Program-made: the position numbers and the translations under genes
Part shown: piece by piece, positions 15,819-25,124 of the stretch
Position numbering within the stretch: the stretch's first letter is position 1
How the letters are laid out: every line of letters begins with the position of its first letter
DNA from: CAYZXT01 sp964482515
GTDB lineage: Bacteria; Elusimicrobiota; Elusimicrobia; FEN-1173
Assembly: GCA_964482515.1 (NCBI GenBank)
Contig: CAYZXT010000029.1
Location: 1-33,717, forward strand
Length of the DNA stretch: 33,717 nt
Direction of reading: 5' to 3'
The notes under the pieces: model-generated
Databases searched by the model: none
Told to the model about the DNA's origin: nothing
The model's input: only the letters and a program-made list of their open reading frames with translations

Positions 15819-16922
15819 ATGATTTTCCTTTGGACTGGACTGGCCGGGATCGGCGCGGCTATTCTCGGCGTCTGGGCGGCCCTGAAGATGAGGAACGCGG
15901 ACATTTGGATCGGGAGTTATTTCCGCCAGGGCCCGCCGCCGGACCGAAAAGGCGGCGAGACCGATGTGTATTTTTGTCTGGTCGACCATTATGAGCCCTA
16001 CGGCGAGGGCGCGTCGAAAGAGAAGGCCCGGGCGCGCGTGTCGGAGTGGTGCCGCCGTTATCCGGAGGTGGCCGCGAAGTTCAAGGATTCCGGCGGGCGC
16101 GGGCCGCAGCACAACTATTTTTATCCGGAGGAGGAATACGATCCGGAGATCCTCGACCGGTTGGCCGCCCACTGCCGAGAGGGCTTCGGCGATGTGGAAG
16201 TCCACCTTCATCATGACAACGACACGTCGGACGGGTTCCGCGAAAAGCTACTGCGCTTTAAAAAAATCCTGCACGATAAGCACGGGCTCCTCAGGAAAAA
16301 CGCCGGCGGCGATATCATCTACGCTTTCATTCACGGGAATTGGGCGCTGGACAACTCCCGGCCCGACGGCCGCTGGTGCGGTGTGAACGACGAGCTGGAC
16401 ATTTTGAGGGAGACCGGGTGCTACGCCGATTTCACCCTGCCGTCGGCGCCCAGCGACACGCAGACGAAAAAGATCAATTCGATTTATTTCGCCTACGACG
16501 ACCCGAAAAAGCCGAAGTCCCACGATGGCGGTCGCGACGTGGAAGTCGGTTTCTGGGATGAACGTGGGCTTCCCATCATACAAGGCCCTTTGACTTTGAA
16601 TTGGAGGAACCGCAAGTGGGGTTTGATCCCGCGCATCGAGAACGCGGAGGTTTCGCCGGACAGCCCGCCGTCCGCCGAGCGGACCCGCCTCTGGGCGCGG
16701 CAGACGATCCACGTGAAGGGCGCGCCGGACAAAATTTTCATCAAGGTCCACACCCACGGGCTTCAGGATGAAACCCTGAAGTCGTTCTTCGACGGGGGGA
16801 TGCTCGGGGATCTTTACCGGGAAGTGACGGAATATTTTACGCCGCGGAACGGCTACCGGCTGCATTTCACGACCGCCTGGGAAATGTTCGAGACCGTCCG
16901 CCGCCTCGCGCGCCCGGCATGA
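15819..16922 (+). CDS. Membrane-anchored protein, distant NodB/polysaccharide deacetylase-like
   Basis: A 367-residue protein that I do not recognise with certainty. Residues about 2-24 form a single hydrophobic N-terminal anchor, placing the rest in the periplasm or, less likely, the cytoplasm. Clusters of possible metal ligands recur in an order reminiscent of the carbohydrate esterase 4 fold: DHYEP (D56, H57), VHLHHDND (H129, H131, H132, D133), IHGNWALDN (H172, N174, D178) and KVHTHG (H311, H313). A fairly long conserved-looking stretch (VNDELDILRETGCYADFTLPS) lies between. A deacetylase-like or related hydrolase role on the polysaccharide is inferred. GGAGG (15806-15810) precedes the ATG by 8 nt. 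It overlaps the GT2 gene by 4 nt (ATGA). Confidence 0.7.
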   Translation: MIFLWTGLAGIGAAILGVWAALKMRNADIWIGSYFRQGPPPDRKGGETDVYFCLVDHYEPYGEGASKEKARARVSEWCRRYPEVAAKFKDSGGRGPQHNYFYPEEEYDPEILDRLAAHCREGFGDVEVHLHHDNDTSDGFREKLLRFKKILHDKHGLLRKNAGGDIIYAFIHGNWALDNSRPDGRWCGVNDELDILRETGCYADFTLPSAPSDTQTKKINSIYFAYDDPKKPKSHDGGRDVEVGFWDERGLPIIQGPLTLNWRNRKWGLIPRIENAEVSPDSPPSAERTRLWARQTIHVKGAPDKIFIKVHTHGLQDETLKSFFDGGMLGDLYREVTEYFTPRNGYRLHFTTAWEMFETVRRLARPA

Positions 16923-17827
16923 ACCCTCTGGTTTCGGTCATCATCCCCGCGCACAACTGCGGGCCTTACATCGACCAGACGGTCCGGTCCGTCCTGGACC
17001 AGACGTACTCTCCGGTGGAAGCGATCATCATTGACGACGGGTCCACGGACGATACGCCTGCGCGGCTGGCGCGCTACGCGGAGCACAAGAACGTCAGGGT
17101 CGTCCGCCAGGAGCGCCAGGGCGTTTGGAAGACGCGCAACACGGCCGTGTCCCTGAGCCGGGGGGAATTCATCGCTTTCCTGGACGGCGACGATTATTGG
17201 CTGCCGCACAAACTTGCCCGGCAGGTGGAGATCCTTCAGCGGCACCCGGACGTTGCCCTGACGGCCGCGCGTCCTGTGGAAGTGGACGCGGACGGACGTC
17301 CCCTGGCGCGCCCCATCAAGGACGTCGCGGCGGAGATCTACAACCGCCCCGCGGATTTGTCGGAGATCCTGCTGATGCGCGGCAACGCGATCTTCATGTC
17401 GTCCATGTTGATGAAGCGGTCCGTTTTCGAAGAGGCGGGCGGGTTCCCGGTCGACAAGAATATTCCGTCCCTCGATTACGACCTGTGGATCCGCGTATCG
17501 GGGAAACATAAGTTCTACGTGGCGTCGGAACCTTTGGCCCACTACCGCGTCCTCGAAAATTCGATTTTGCATGGTTCCGTGGAAAAAGAGTATCGGGCCC
17601 AGTTGGGGATCATTGAGCGCCATAAAGACCGCTACCCGGCCGGCGGCTACCGCAAGCGGTTGGCCTGGCTCTATCATGATTGGGCGGATTCGGCGTTTTT
17701 CGAAGGGGACTCCAGCGGCTGGTGGGCGTGGCGGAAATCCATCGGCTTGGACCCGTTGAACTGGCGGTGCTGGCGACTGGGCGCCGTGGCCGTGGCGAAG
17801 TCTTTGGGACTGGGCCGCGGCCGGTAA
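16919..17827 (+). CDS. Family 2 glycosyltransferase (GT-A fold)
   Basis: A 302-residue inverting transferase. The N-terminus VSVIIPAHN is diagnostic, followed by IIDDGSTDDTP (nucleotide-binding D39-D40), AFLDGDDYWLPHKL (metal-binding D89-G90-D91-D92) and DYDLWIRV (D186-D188) near the acceptor site. There is no membrane helix, so it is a soluble or peripherally bound cytoplasmic enzyme that adds one sugar of the repeat unit. Donor and linkage cannot be read from sequence. The C-terminal 40 residues (AWRKSIGLDPLNWRCWRLGAV) are amphipathic and may touch the membrane. It overlaps the preceding gene by 4 nt and leaves 6 nt to the polymerase gene. Confidence 0.93.
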   Translation: MNPLVSVIIPAHNCGPYIDQTVRSVLDQTYSPVEAIIIDDGSTDDTPARLARYAEHKNVRVVRQERQGVWKTRNTAVSLSRGEFIAFLDGDDYWLPHKLARQVEILQRHPDVALTAARPVEVDADGRPLARPIKDVAAEIYNRPADLSEILLMRGNAIFMSSMLMKRSVFEEAGGFPVDKNIPSLDYDLWIRVSGKHKFYVASEPLAHYRVLENSILHGSVEKEYRAQLGIIERHKDRYPAGGYRKRLAWLYHDWADSAFFEGDSSGWWAWRKSIGLDPLNWRCWRLGAVAVAKSLGLGRGR

Positions 17828-17833
17828 CCGGGC

Positions 17834-19129
17834 ATGATCGGGATCTTTCTTTATCTCATCATTCTCTTCATACGGCCCCAGGATTGGCCCGGCACAATAT
17901 TTTACGGCCTGCCTGTGACGTCCACACTCATACCGCTATTGCTCCTCGTAGGCATGGTGGCCGGCAAAAGGCGTCCGGGATCCGGAGGGTTGCCGCACCA
18001 TCTTCTTTTGGCCGTGGTGGTGGTCTTGGTCGTTTTGACGAACCTCGTCAACGGCGATTCCGAAATGGCCTCGTGGCAGTTGACCCTGATCATCCCCAAG
18101 ATCATGGTGTTTTATTCGTTCTTTTTCATCCTGGGGTCCTATGACAAGATTTCAAAAGCCATGGCGTTCATGGCCCTGATGGGGATGGTCCTGAGCATGC
18201 AGGGAATATACCAACTCTCCCATGGCGTGGGCTGGGCCAACCAGGGGATGCACGGGCATTCCATCTACGCGTCCATGGATGAGATGATGTCCCTTCTGGG
18301 CTACGAAGCGCCCCGGACTTTTTGGATCGGCGATTGGGACGGACCCAACGTCCTGGCTTTGGTCTATGTCGTGGGCGTTCCCTACTGCCTGGAAAAGATG
18401 TTCAGCAAGAGCACATCGGTCTTCTCCAAGATCTTTTGGGTGGCGGTCTTCGCTTTGCTGTGCGTCGGTATCAAGCAGACGGATTCACGGGGCGGATTTT
18501 TGGCGCTCGCTTTCAGCCTCATGCTCTTCATGCTGATGCGTTTCGGGATCAAGCGCGGCGGGATGGTCGGCGGCCTTGTCCTGTTTTTGGCGGTGGCGGT
18601 GGTGGCTCCGGGGCGGATTTCCCAGGTGAACACGGAGGAATCCTCGGCCCGGGACAGGATGTGGCTCTGGGAGCGGGGTCTGAACTGGTGGAGGGAAAAG
18701 CCCGTGCTTGGCATGGGCAAGGGAACGTTTGCCAGCCATGCGAGCATGATCGCGCACAGCAATTATGTCGAAATCCTGGCTGAGACGGGGTTCGTCGGTT
18801 TTTTCACGTTCATATCGCTGATTTATTTTTCCATGAAGGGATGTTTCATCTCGATGCGGAAGGAAGCGGAATTGCGCGGGAGCGCGAATTTCTCGGTGAG
18901 CCGCGCGGCGCTGCTCACGCTGGCTGGGTTCAGCGCGACGTCGTTCTTCGTGACGATGCAGCTTGAGCTTTTATACGTTTTATACGCGCTTTGCGCGGCC
19001 TGCATCGCGCTCTCTCCCGAGGCGATGGCGAACGTCCGCTTTCGGATGAAGGACATCCTGATGATATTCCTGATCGCGGTTTCCTTGATCACAGGGATTT
19101 GGCTGATCGCCGTTAAGGAGCTTTTGTGA
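17834..19129 (+). CDS. Wzy/O-antigen ligase-like membrane polymerase
   Basis: A 431-residue protein with about 10-12 predicted membrane helices. QTDSRGGFLALAFSLMLF corresponds to the conserved SRGG region of the Wzy_C/O-antigen ligase family, and MAHSNYVEILAETGFVG-like residues (IAHSNYVEILAETGFVG) form the second hallmark loop. RDRMWLWERGLNWWREKPVLGMGKG is the usual periplasmic loop. It probably polymerises lipid-linked repeat units at the periplasmic face, or ligates the chain to an acceptor; the two roles share this fold and cannot be separated by sequence alone. The reading frame begins IGIFLYLIILFIRPQDW. Its stop overlaps the next GTG start (GTGA). Confidence 0.9.
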   Translation: MIGIFLYLIILFIRPQDWPGTIFYGLPVTSTLIPLLLLVGMVAGKRRPGSGGLPHHLLLAVVVVLVVLTNLVNGDSEMASWQLTLIIPKIMVFYSFFFILGSYDKISKAMAFMALMGMVLSMQGIYQLSHGVGWANQGMHGHSIYASMDEMMSLLGYEAPRTFWIGDWDGPNVLALVYVVGVPYCLEKMFSKSTSVFSKIFWVAVFALLCVGIKQTDSRGGFLALAFSLMLFMLMRFGIKRGGMVGGLVLFLAVAVVAPGRISQVNTEESSARDRMWLWERGLNWWREKPVLGMGKGTFASHASMIAHSNYVEILAETGFVGFFTFISLIYFSMKGCFISMRKEAELRGSANFSVSRAALLTLAGFSATSFFVTMQLELLYVLYALCAACIALSPEAMANVRFRMKDILMIFLIAVSLITGIWLIAVKELL

Positions 19130-20256
19130 AAAGGATTCTCTTCGTCAATTTTTCCTTGGACATCGGCGGCATTGAGACGCTGATCCTGGAGATTTGCCGC
19201 GGCATCGACCGTTCCAAGTACGCGCCGGCGGTTTGTTCGTTTTTCGAAAACGGGCGCTTGGCGCCGGAGTTCCTGGCGATCGATGTGCCGGTCCACACCG
19301 TCCCCAAAAAAAGGCCGGGGTTGGATCCGACCATGCCGTTCCGCCTGGCGGCGTTCATGCGGGAAAAGGGGATCGACATCGCCCATACGCACAACCCGAG
19401 CATCTGGCTTTATGGGGGGCTGGCGGCCAAGATGGCGGGCGCTTCGCTCGTCCACACGGAGCATTCGCAGAGCGACTACAACACCGCGCGCTGGGCCGTC
19501 ATCGAGCGCGGCCTGTCCCTGTTCACCGACCGGGTCACCGCGGTGTCCAAGGCGGTCCGGGACACGTTGGTGAACGTGGAGAAGGTCGCGGACCGAAAGG
19601 TGACGGTGATCCACAACGGGATCAAGAGCGGCGTTTTCGACCTGTCCGTGGACGCCGCGGCCAAACGGCGCGAGCTGGGCGTCGGCGAGAAGGATTTTGT
19701 TTTTGTCATGGTGGCGCGTTTCGACCACCGGAAGGACCACGGCGTGATGCTGCGGGCGTTCGCCGCCGTAAAAAAGGCGTCGCCGCAAGCCAGGTTGATT
19801 TTAGTCGGGGAAGGCGGATTGCGGGCGCCCATGGAAACGCTCTCCCGCGAATTGGGCATTGCGAACGAGGTCCGGTTCCTCGGCAACCGCCGCGACGTCC
19901 CCGAGATATTGAAAGCGGCTGACGCTTTCGTCTTGTCCTCCAAAAGCGAAGGCTTCCCCGTCGTGATCTTGGAGGCCATGGCGGCGGGGCTGCCGGTGGC
20001 GGCCACCAACGCGGGCGGGAACGCGGAGGCGGTGTCGGAGGGGGAAACCGGTTTCATCGTTCCGATCCAGGATCCCGAGGCCCTGGCCGCGGCGATGCTG
20101 AAGCTGAGCACGGACCCCGCGCGGGCGCGTGCCCTGGGCGAAAACGGGAAGGTCCGCGTGAAGGCGCATTTCACTTTTGAGAAAATGATCCGGGCCTATT
20201 ACGACATCTATGATTCGATTTCGGCCCGGCGATCCGGCATGGGGGCGGCTCAATGA
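19126..20256 (+). CDS. Family 4 glycosyltransferase (GT-B fold)
   Basis: A 376-residue retaining transferase. The N-terminus KRILFVNFSLDIGGIETLI shows the glycine-rich acceptor loop, HTHNPSIW the acceptor site region, and VARFDHRKDH plus LVGEGGLR the donor domain. The E-x7-E motif is E275 to E283 (SEGFPVVILEAM). The start is a GTG at 19126 overlapping the previous stop by 4 nt, with AAGGAG (19115-19120) five bases before it. The product is cytoplasmic or membrane-associated and would extend the repeat unit. Which sugar it uses cannot be told. Confidence 0.93.
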   Translation: MKRILFVNFSLDIGGIETLILEICRGIDRSKYAPAVCSFFENGRLAPEFLAIDVPVHTVPKKRPGLDPTMPFRLAAFMREKGIDIAHTHNPSIWLYGGLAAKMAGASLVHTEHSQSDYNTARWAVIERGLSLFTDRVTAVSKAVRDTLVNVEKVADRKVTVIHNGIKSGVFDLSVDAAAKRRELGVGEKDFVFVMVARFDHRKDHGVMLRAFAAVKKASPQARLILVGEGGLRAPMETLSRELGIANEVRFLGNRRDVPEILKAADAFVLSSKSEGFPVVILEAMAAGLPVAATNAGGNAEAVSEGETGFIVPIQDPEALAAAMLKLSTDPARARALGENGKVRVKAHFTFEKMIRAYYDIYDSISARRSGMGAAQ

Positions 20257-21461
20257 ACATTCTAATGATCAGCAACTTGTACCCGAATTCGGAGGAGCCC
20301 AACCGCGGGATATTCACCAAGCAGCTCGTCCGCGCCATGCGGAAGACCGACCGCGTCCAGGTGATGTCTCCCCTGCCGTGGTTCCCCCAATGGTCGGTGT
20401 TGAGCCGTTTCCCGCGTTGGCACCGGTTCGCCCGGATACCCGCCGAGGTTCCCGTGGACGGCCACATCGTCTACTATCCCAGATATCTGGTGATCCCGAA
20501 GCTTTTTGGTTTTCTTCAGACCGTGACGATGTTCTTCAGCCTGTACCCCAAGGTCCGGCGCATGCACAGGCGCGAACCCATCGACGTGATCAACGCGCAG
20601 TGGGTTTACCCGGACGGCGTTGCGGCGGTATGGATCGGGAAATTGCTCAAGATCCCCGTCGTCGTTTCGGCTTTGGGCTGCGACATAAACATCTACGGCA
20701 CGCGGGCCTACCGCCTCCGCCGCGTTCAGATCGCCGCCGCGCTGAAGTCCGCCGAGGCCGGCGTGGCGGTGAGCCAGGCTCTTCTGGACGTCATGGCCGA
20801 CGACCTTTCCGCCCCCAGAAAAAAGCTTTCCGTGGTGCTGAACGGCGTGGACCAGGATATGTTCCGTCCCATGGACAGGGAAGAATCGGCGCGGGCCCTT
20901 TCGTTGATCCCCGATCGTCGGCGCATCGTCTATGTCGGGAGGCTTTCCGAGGAAAAGGGCGTTGAAACGCTGGTCGAGGCCACGGCTCTTTTGAAGAAGA
21001 GCGCGCCGGACATCCCTTTTCAAGTGGTGATCGTTGGCGGGGGGGCGTTGGACGCCCCGTGCCGCAGCCGGGCCGCCGAACTTGGTTTGGGCGACAGCAT
21101 TTTCTTCGCGGGCGAGGCCAAGCACGCGGACATTCCCCGTTGGATGGCCTCGGCCCATGTGTTTTGCCTGCCCAGCTATACCGAGGGTTGTCCGAACGTG
21201 GTGCTGGAAGCGTTGTCCTGCGGCCGCGGCGTGGTGGCGTCCCGGGTGGGGAGCCTGCCCCAGGTCATCAGCGATTTGAACGGAATTTTGGTAACACCCA
21301 GGGATCCGGCGGCTTTGGCCGAGGGGATGCGCCGCGGTTTGGAAAAAAAATGGGACGTCGAAGTTCTTCGCGGCACCATGAAGGATTTCACCTGGGACGC
21401 GGCGGCGGGACGTTACGCGGATATTTTCCGCCGGGCCATGGACGAAAAAGGGAGCACCTGA
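20253..21461 (+). CDS. Family 4 glycosyltransferase
   Basis: A 402-residue GT4 enzyme. MISNLYPNSEEPNRGIFTKQ is a common opening of this subgroup, INAQWVYPDGVAAV the acceptor-side loop, SALGCDINIYG a conserved hinge, and YVGRLSEEKGVETLVEA the donor-binding loop. The E-x7-E pair is E311 and E319 (YTEGCPNVVLEALSCG). This pattern resembles the group 1 transferases seen in exosortase-linked exopolysaccharide clusters, although no exosortase is present here. It overlaps the gene before it by 4 nt (ATGA) and the amidotransferase after it by 1 nt (TGATG). Confidence 0.93.
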   Translation: MNILMISNLYPNSEEPNRGIFTKQLVRAMRKTDRVQVMSPLPWFPQWSVLSRFPRWHRFARIPAEVPVDGHIVYYPRYLVIPKLFGFLQTVTMFFSLYPKVRRMHRREPIDVINAQWVYPDGVAAVWIGKLLKIPVVVSALGCDINIYGTRAYRLRRVQIAAALKSAEAGVAVSQALLDVMADDLSAPRKKLSVVLNGVDQDMFRPMDREESARALSLIPDRRRIVYVGRLSEEKGVETLVEATALLKKSAPDIPFQVVIVGGGALDAPCRSRAAELGLGDSIFFAGEAKHADIPRWMASAHVFCLPSYTEGCPNVVLEALSCGRGVVASRVGSLPQVISDLNGILVTPRDPAALAEGMRRGLEKKWDVEVLRGTMKDFTWDAAAGRYADIFRRAMDEKGST

Positions 21462-23329
21462 TGTGCGGCATCGCCGGCATATTTCATAACGACCCGCGCA
21501 AGCCGGTCAACAAGGTCATTTTGAAGCGGATGTCCGACTTCCAGGCCCATCGCGGCCCTGATGACGACGGATTTCACGTGCAAGGCCCCGTGGGGTTGGC
21601 CCATCGCCGTCTGAGCATCATCGATCTGTCCGGAGGCCACCAGCCTATCTACAGCGCCGACGGCAAGCTCTGCATCGTCTTCAACGGCGAGATATACAAC
21701 CATGAGGAGCTGCAGGCGGAGCTGAAGGCCAAAGGCTACGTCTATAAAACCCGAAGCGATACCGAAACCATCCTGCACGCCTACGACGCCTACGGTGTGG
21801 ACTGCGTGAAGCGCCTCCGAGGGATGTTCGCCTTCTGTATTTTCGATGGCCGCAAGAACCTCGCCTTCATGGCCCGCGACCGCGCCGGCAAAAAACCTCT
21901 CTATTATTATCAGGACGGAGAAAGGCTGATCTTCGCTTCGGAAATCCAGGCGATCCTCAAGAGCGGTTTCGCGCCCCGCCGCGTGGACCGGACGATGGTG
22001 GATTTTTACATGTCGGTCGGTTACCTGCCTGGGCCGAGGACGCTTGTGGAAAATATCCGGAAGCTGGAGCCCGCCCACGGCATGGTCTGGCGGCCCGGCG
22101 GCAAACTGGAGATCTTTCCCTATTGGGACGTCGCCTCCGTCGAAACAAAGGAGATTCCCTATGAAGAGGCCTGCGCGCAGCTGAAAGACAAGCTGCTGGA
22201 AAGCATCCGCATCCGACTCATGAGCGAAGTTCCGCTGGGGGTTTTCCTGAGCGGCGGCCTGGACTCCAGCATCATCGTCGGCCTGATGAGCCGGCTGGTC
22301 GACCAGCCGATCAAAACCTTTTCCGTGGGATACGAAAATGAGCCCGAGTCCAACGAACTGGCCTTCGCCAAAATGGTGTCCGACGCGTTCAAAACGGAGC
22401 ACCACGAGTTTTATCTCACGCCGGACGATCTCTACAATTCCATCGACCTGATGCTGGAGCATTGCGGCGAGCCGCTGGTGGAAAGCGCCGGGATCGCGCT
22501 CTACAAGCTCGCCAAGCTGGCCAAGCCTCAGGCCACGGTCATTCTGTCCGGCGAAGGTGCCGACGAGATCTTGGCGGGTTATCCGGTTTACGCCCGGATG
22601 CCCCAACTGGAGTGGCTGCACCGTTTGGTGCCTTCGGCGGTTTGGCGGGGGGCGGCTTCCCTCGTCGACGGGCGGTCCGAAAAGCTGTCGAAATATCTGG
22701 ATTGGGCCGGGCTTCCTTTCGAGGAACGGTTCCGGTCCCTGTCGTATGACCTGTCGGAGACCATCAAGAAGCGGATGTTCACGGAAGAGTTCCGCCGCTC
22801 CGCCGGCGATGAATTCCATTCTTATTTCCGCGGGCTGCACGGCCGCGTGCGCAGCGCCAGCCTTCTGAAGCGCATGATGTACGTGGACATGAAATCGTGG
22901 CTGCCGGAGGACATCCTCTTCAAGGCGGACCGCATGACCATGGCGGCTTCCATCGAGATGCGCGCGCCGTTTTTGGACCATGAACTCATGGAGTTTTGCC
23001 TGTCGCTGCCGGACCGGTACCTCCTGCGGGGCTGGACGGGAAAGGCGATCCTTCGGGACGTGGTGAAGGATATTTTGCCTGAGACAATCCTGACGCGCAA
23101 GAAGAAGGGATTCCCGGTCCCCCTGACCTCCTGGTTCCGCGGCGAATTGCTCGAGCGCACCCGGGAGCTTTTGCTGAACCCGAAGACCATCAGCCGGGGA
23201 TATTTTCAGCGAGGTTATGTGGAAGGGCTATTCCGGAACATCGCGGGCGGTCACGACCTGGGGCGGCGGATTTTTTCCTTGGTCGTCCTGGAACTCTGGC
23301 ACCGCAAGTATATGGATGGCCCCGCGTGA
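21461..23329 (+). CDS. asnB: Asparagine synthetase-type glutamine amidotransferase
   Basis: 622 residues from the ATG at 21461. The reading frame is open far upstream, but only this start exposes Cys2 as the N-terminal nucleophile (MCGIAGIF) and it forms a TGATG junction with the previous gene. Residues 1-220 are the Ntn glutaminase domain (HRGPDDDG, HRRLSIIDL, FNGEIYNHEEL). Residues about 240-600 are the synthetase domain with the ATP/PPi loop SGGLDSS (264-270), LSGEGADEILAGY and KADRMTMAASIEMRAPF. In exopolysaccharide loci this subgroup (similar to the PEP-CTERM/XrtA-associated amidotransferase) probably amidates a uronic acid of the glycan rather than making asparagine; the substrate is inferred. 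The next gene starts at a GTGA overlap. Confidence 0.93.
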   Translation: MCGIAGIFHNDPRKPVNKVILKRMSDFQAHRGPDDDGFHVQGPVGLAHRRLSIIDLSGGHQPIYSADGKLCIVFNGEIYNHEELQAELKAKGYVYKTRSDTETILHAYDAYGVDCVKRLRGMFAFCIFDGRKNLAFMARDRAGKKPLYYYQDGERLIFASEIQAILKSGFAPRRVDRTMVDFYMSVGYLPGPRTLVENIRKLEPAHGMVWRPGGKLEIFPYWDVASVETKEIPYEEACAQLKDKLLESIRIRLMSEVPLGVFLSGGLDSSIIVGLMSRLVDQPIKTFSVGYENEPESNELAFAKMVSDAFKTEHHEFYLTPDDLYNSIDLMLEHCGEPLVESAGIALYKLAKLAKPQATVILSGEGADEILAGYPVYARMPQLEWLHRLVPSAVWRGAASLVDGRSEKLSKYLDWAGLPFEERFRSLSYDLSETIKKRMFTEEFRRSAGDEFHSYFRGLHGRVRSASLLKRMMYVDMKSWLPEDILFKADRMTMAASIEMRAPFLDHELMEFCLSLPDRYLLRGWTGKAILRDVVKDILPETILTRKKKGFPVPLTSWFRGELLERTRELLLNPKTISRGYFQRGYVEGLFRNIAGGHDLGRRIFSLVVLELWHRKYMDGPA

Positions 23330-23964
23330 GCGCGCTGGGGAAATTCGTCAAGCAGACCCTGCTGAGGCGGTTCATCCTGTCGCGCGGTGCGACCGCGGAC
23401 GCGGCCGTTTACCTGACCTTCGACGACGGCCCCCACGCCGAGCACACGCCGCGTCTCCTGGAGGCCCTGCGGCAAGAAGGGGCCACGGCCACATTTTTCC
23501 TCAACGGGACCGAAGTGGAAAAACACCGCGGGCTTGCGGCCGCCATGCTCCGCGAAGGCCACACGGTCGGCAACCATTTTTTCAGCCATCGCTCCGTGGC
23601 GGACCTGTCCTGGGAAGAGATGTCGCGGGAAATCGAGCGGGGAGAAGCGGCCATCCAGGGAGACACGGGGCGGCTGCCGCGGTTGATCCGTCCGCCCTAC
23701 GGGGCCATCGACGCCAAACTCCTTTGGTACGCTTGGAAGCGGGACCGCAAGATCGCCCTCTGGTCCGTGGACCCGGAAGACGGGGATTCCGGCCGGGACG
23801 CTTTCGCGGAAAACGGGGCCTTGTCGGACATCCGTCCCGGAGATATAGTTCTTCTGCATGAAGATAACCTCCGCACCGTGGAATCTTTGCCCCGGCTGCT
23901 GCAGGATTTGAAGCGTCGCGGGCTTCAACCCAAGGGTTTGCCTGAAGAAGGGACGGACGCATGA
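23326..23964 (+). CDS. Polysaccharide deacetylase (CE4/NodB domain)
   Basis: A 212-residue enzyme consisting almost only of a NodB domain. Motif 1 is TFDDGPH (31-37, catalytic D33 and metal-binding D34), motif 2 is H84-FFS-H88, motif 3 RPPYGA (122-127), motif 4 around LWSVDPED, and motif 5 IVLLHED. All metal and catalytic residues are present, so it should remove acetyl groups from an N-acetylated sugar. The start is a GTG (23326) overlapping the asnB stop. The N-terminus (SALGKFVKQTLLRRFIL) is basic but not a convincing signal peptide, so it may act in the cytoplasm on a lipid-linked or nucleotide-linked substrate, which would be unusual for CE4 (inference). Confidence 0.91.
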   Translation: MSALGKFVKQTLLRRFILSRGATADAAVYLTFDDGPHAEHTPRLLEALRQEGATATFFLNGTEVEKHRGLAAAMLREGHTVGNHFFSHRSVADLSWEEMSREIERGEAAIQGDTGRLPRLIRPPYGAIDAKLLWYAWKRDRKIALWSVDPEDGDSGRDAFAENGALSDIRPGDIVLLHEDNLRTVESLPRLLQDLKRRGLQPKGLPEEGTDA

Positions 23965-25124
23965 ACATCGTCTACGTGCACCGCACCCAGGGACACGGCG
24001 TGGAAGGCGTGCACATCCGCGGCATCGCCGACAATTTCCGCCGCTTCGGGCATGGAGTGGACATCCTCTCGCCCGGGGAAGACGGGAAGGATTCGTCCTC
24101 AACGAAAGCGGTCCCGGCGAAGAAAAGCCTATTGAAAACGTTCGCCAGCAGCGCGCCGGAGGTTGTGTTTGAACTCGGCGAGCTGGCCTACAACTTTATC
24201 GTGTGGAGGAAGCTGGTCCGGCGGCTGGCGGCCGGTCCGATCGATCTGATCTATGAGCGCACCGCCCTTCTGAGTTTCGCCGCGTCGTTGTTCGGGAGCC
24301 GGCGGGGCGTCCCTGTGTTCCTCGAAGTCAATTACACGGCTTACTCTCCCTTGGTGCGGAAGCGCAGCCCGTTGCTTTCGCCTTTGGCGAAGTGGATCGA
24401 CCGGACGAACTTCCGCCGGGCGACGCACATCTTCGTCGTGTCGAACTATTTGAAGGACCATCTGGCGGCGCTGGGCATCGACCCCCAGAAGATCACGGTG
24501 ATGACCAACGCGGCGGATCCGGACAAGTTCAATCCGGACATGCCGGGAGACGCGGCCCGCGCCCGCTACGGTCTCGAGGGAAAGGTCGTGGTCGGCTTCG
24601 TGGGCGGTTTTTATCCTTGGCACGGCGTGGACTTGCTCATCGAGAGCGCGCAGTCGGCCATCCGGAAGGACGGGCGGCTGGCCCTGCTGCTGGTGGGAGA
24701 CGGACCCCTCAAACCCGTCCTGGAACAGAAGGTGAGGGAGGCCGGCCTGGAAAAGCACGTCAAGTTCACCGGGCGCGTTGACCACAAGGACCTTCCGGAA
24801 ATTACCGCGGCCTTCGACGTCGGTGTGATGCCGGACTCGAACGAGTACGGTTCGCCCATGAAGATTTATGAGTATATGGCCATGGGGAAGCCTGTGGTGG
24901 CGGCGGACTACGGGCCGCTGCGGGACGGCGTCGAGCACGGCCGCAACGGCCTGCTCTTTCGTCCGCGCGACGTCGAAACGTTCACCGACACGTTGATTGC
25001 GATCGCCGCCGATGAAGGGCTGCGCAAGAAGATGGGGAAAGAAGGCCGCCGCCTCATTGAGACGGAACGCAACTGGAAGCGCAACGCCGAACGCGTTTTG
25101 GAAGCCTGGAGGAAACCGATATGA
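23961..25124 (+). CDS. Family 4 glycosyltransferase
   Basis: A 387-residue GT4 enzyme. MNIVYVHRTQGHGVEGVHIRG opens the acceptor domain, IYERTALLSFAAS and LEVNYTAYSPL lie in its core, and VGFVGGFYPWHGVDLLI and LVGDGPL start the donor domain. The donor loop SPMKIYEYMAMGKPVV takes the place of the standard E-x7-E segment, a frequent variant in which the first glutamate is shifted. It overlaps both neighbours by 4 nt (ATGA at each side), between two deacetylase genes, which fits co-assembly of an N-deacetylated repeat unit. Confidence 0.92.
   Translation: MNIVYVHRTQGHGVEGVHIRGIADNFRRFGHGVDILSPGEDGKDSSSTKAVPAKKSLLKTFASSAPEVVFELGELAYNFIVWRKLVRRLAAGPIDLIYERTALLSFAASLFGSRRGVPVFLEVNYTAYSPLVRKRSPLLSPLAKWIDRTNFRRATHIFVVSNYLKDHLAALGIDPQKITVMTNAADPDKFNPDMPGDAARARYGLEGKVVVGFVGGFYPWHGVDLLIESAQSAIRKDGRLALLLVGDGPLKPVLEQKVREAGLEKHVKFTGRVDHKDLPEITAAFDVGVMPDSNEYGSPMKIYEYMAMGKPVVAADYGPLRDGVEHGRNGLLFRPRDVETFTDTLIAIAADEGLRKKMGKEGRRLIETERNWKRNAERVLEAWRKPI

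Noticed and set aside
21059..21460. Upstream extension of the amidotransferase frame
   Set aside because: The frame stays open by chance over the GT4 gene. Only the ATG at 21461 gives the required N-terminal Cys nucleophile.
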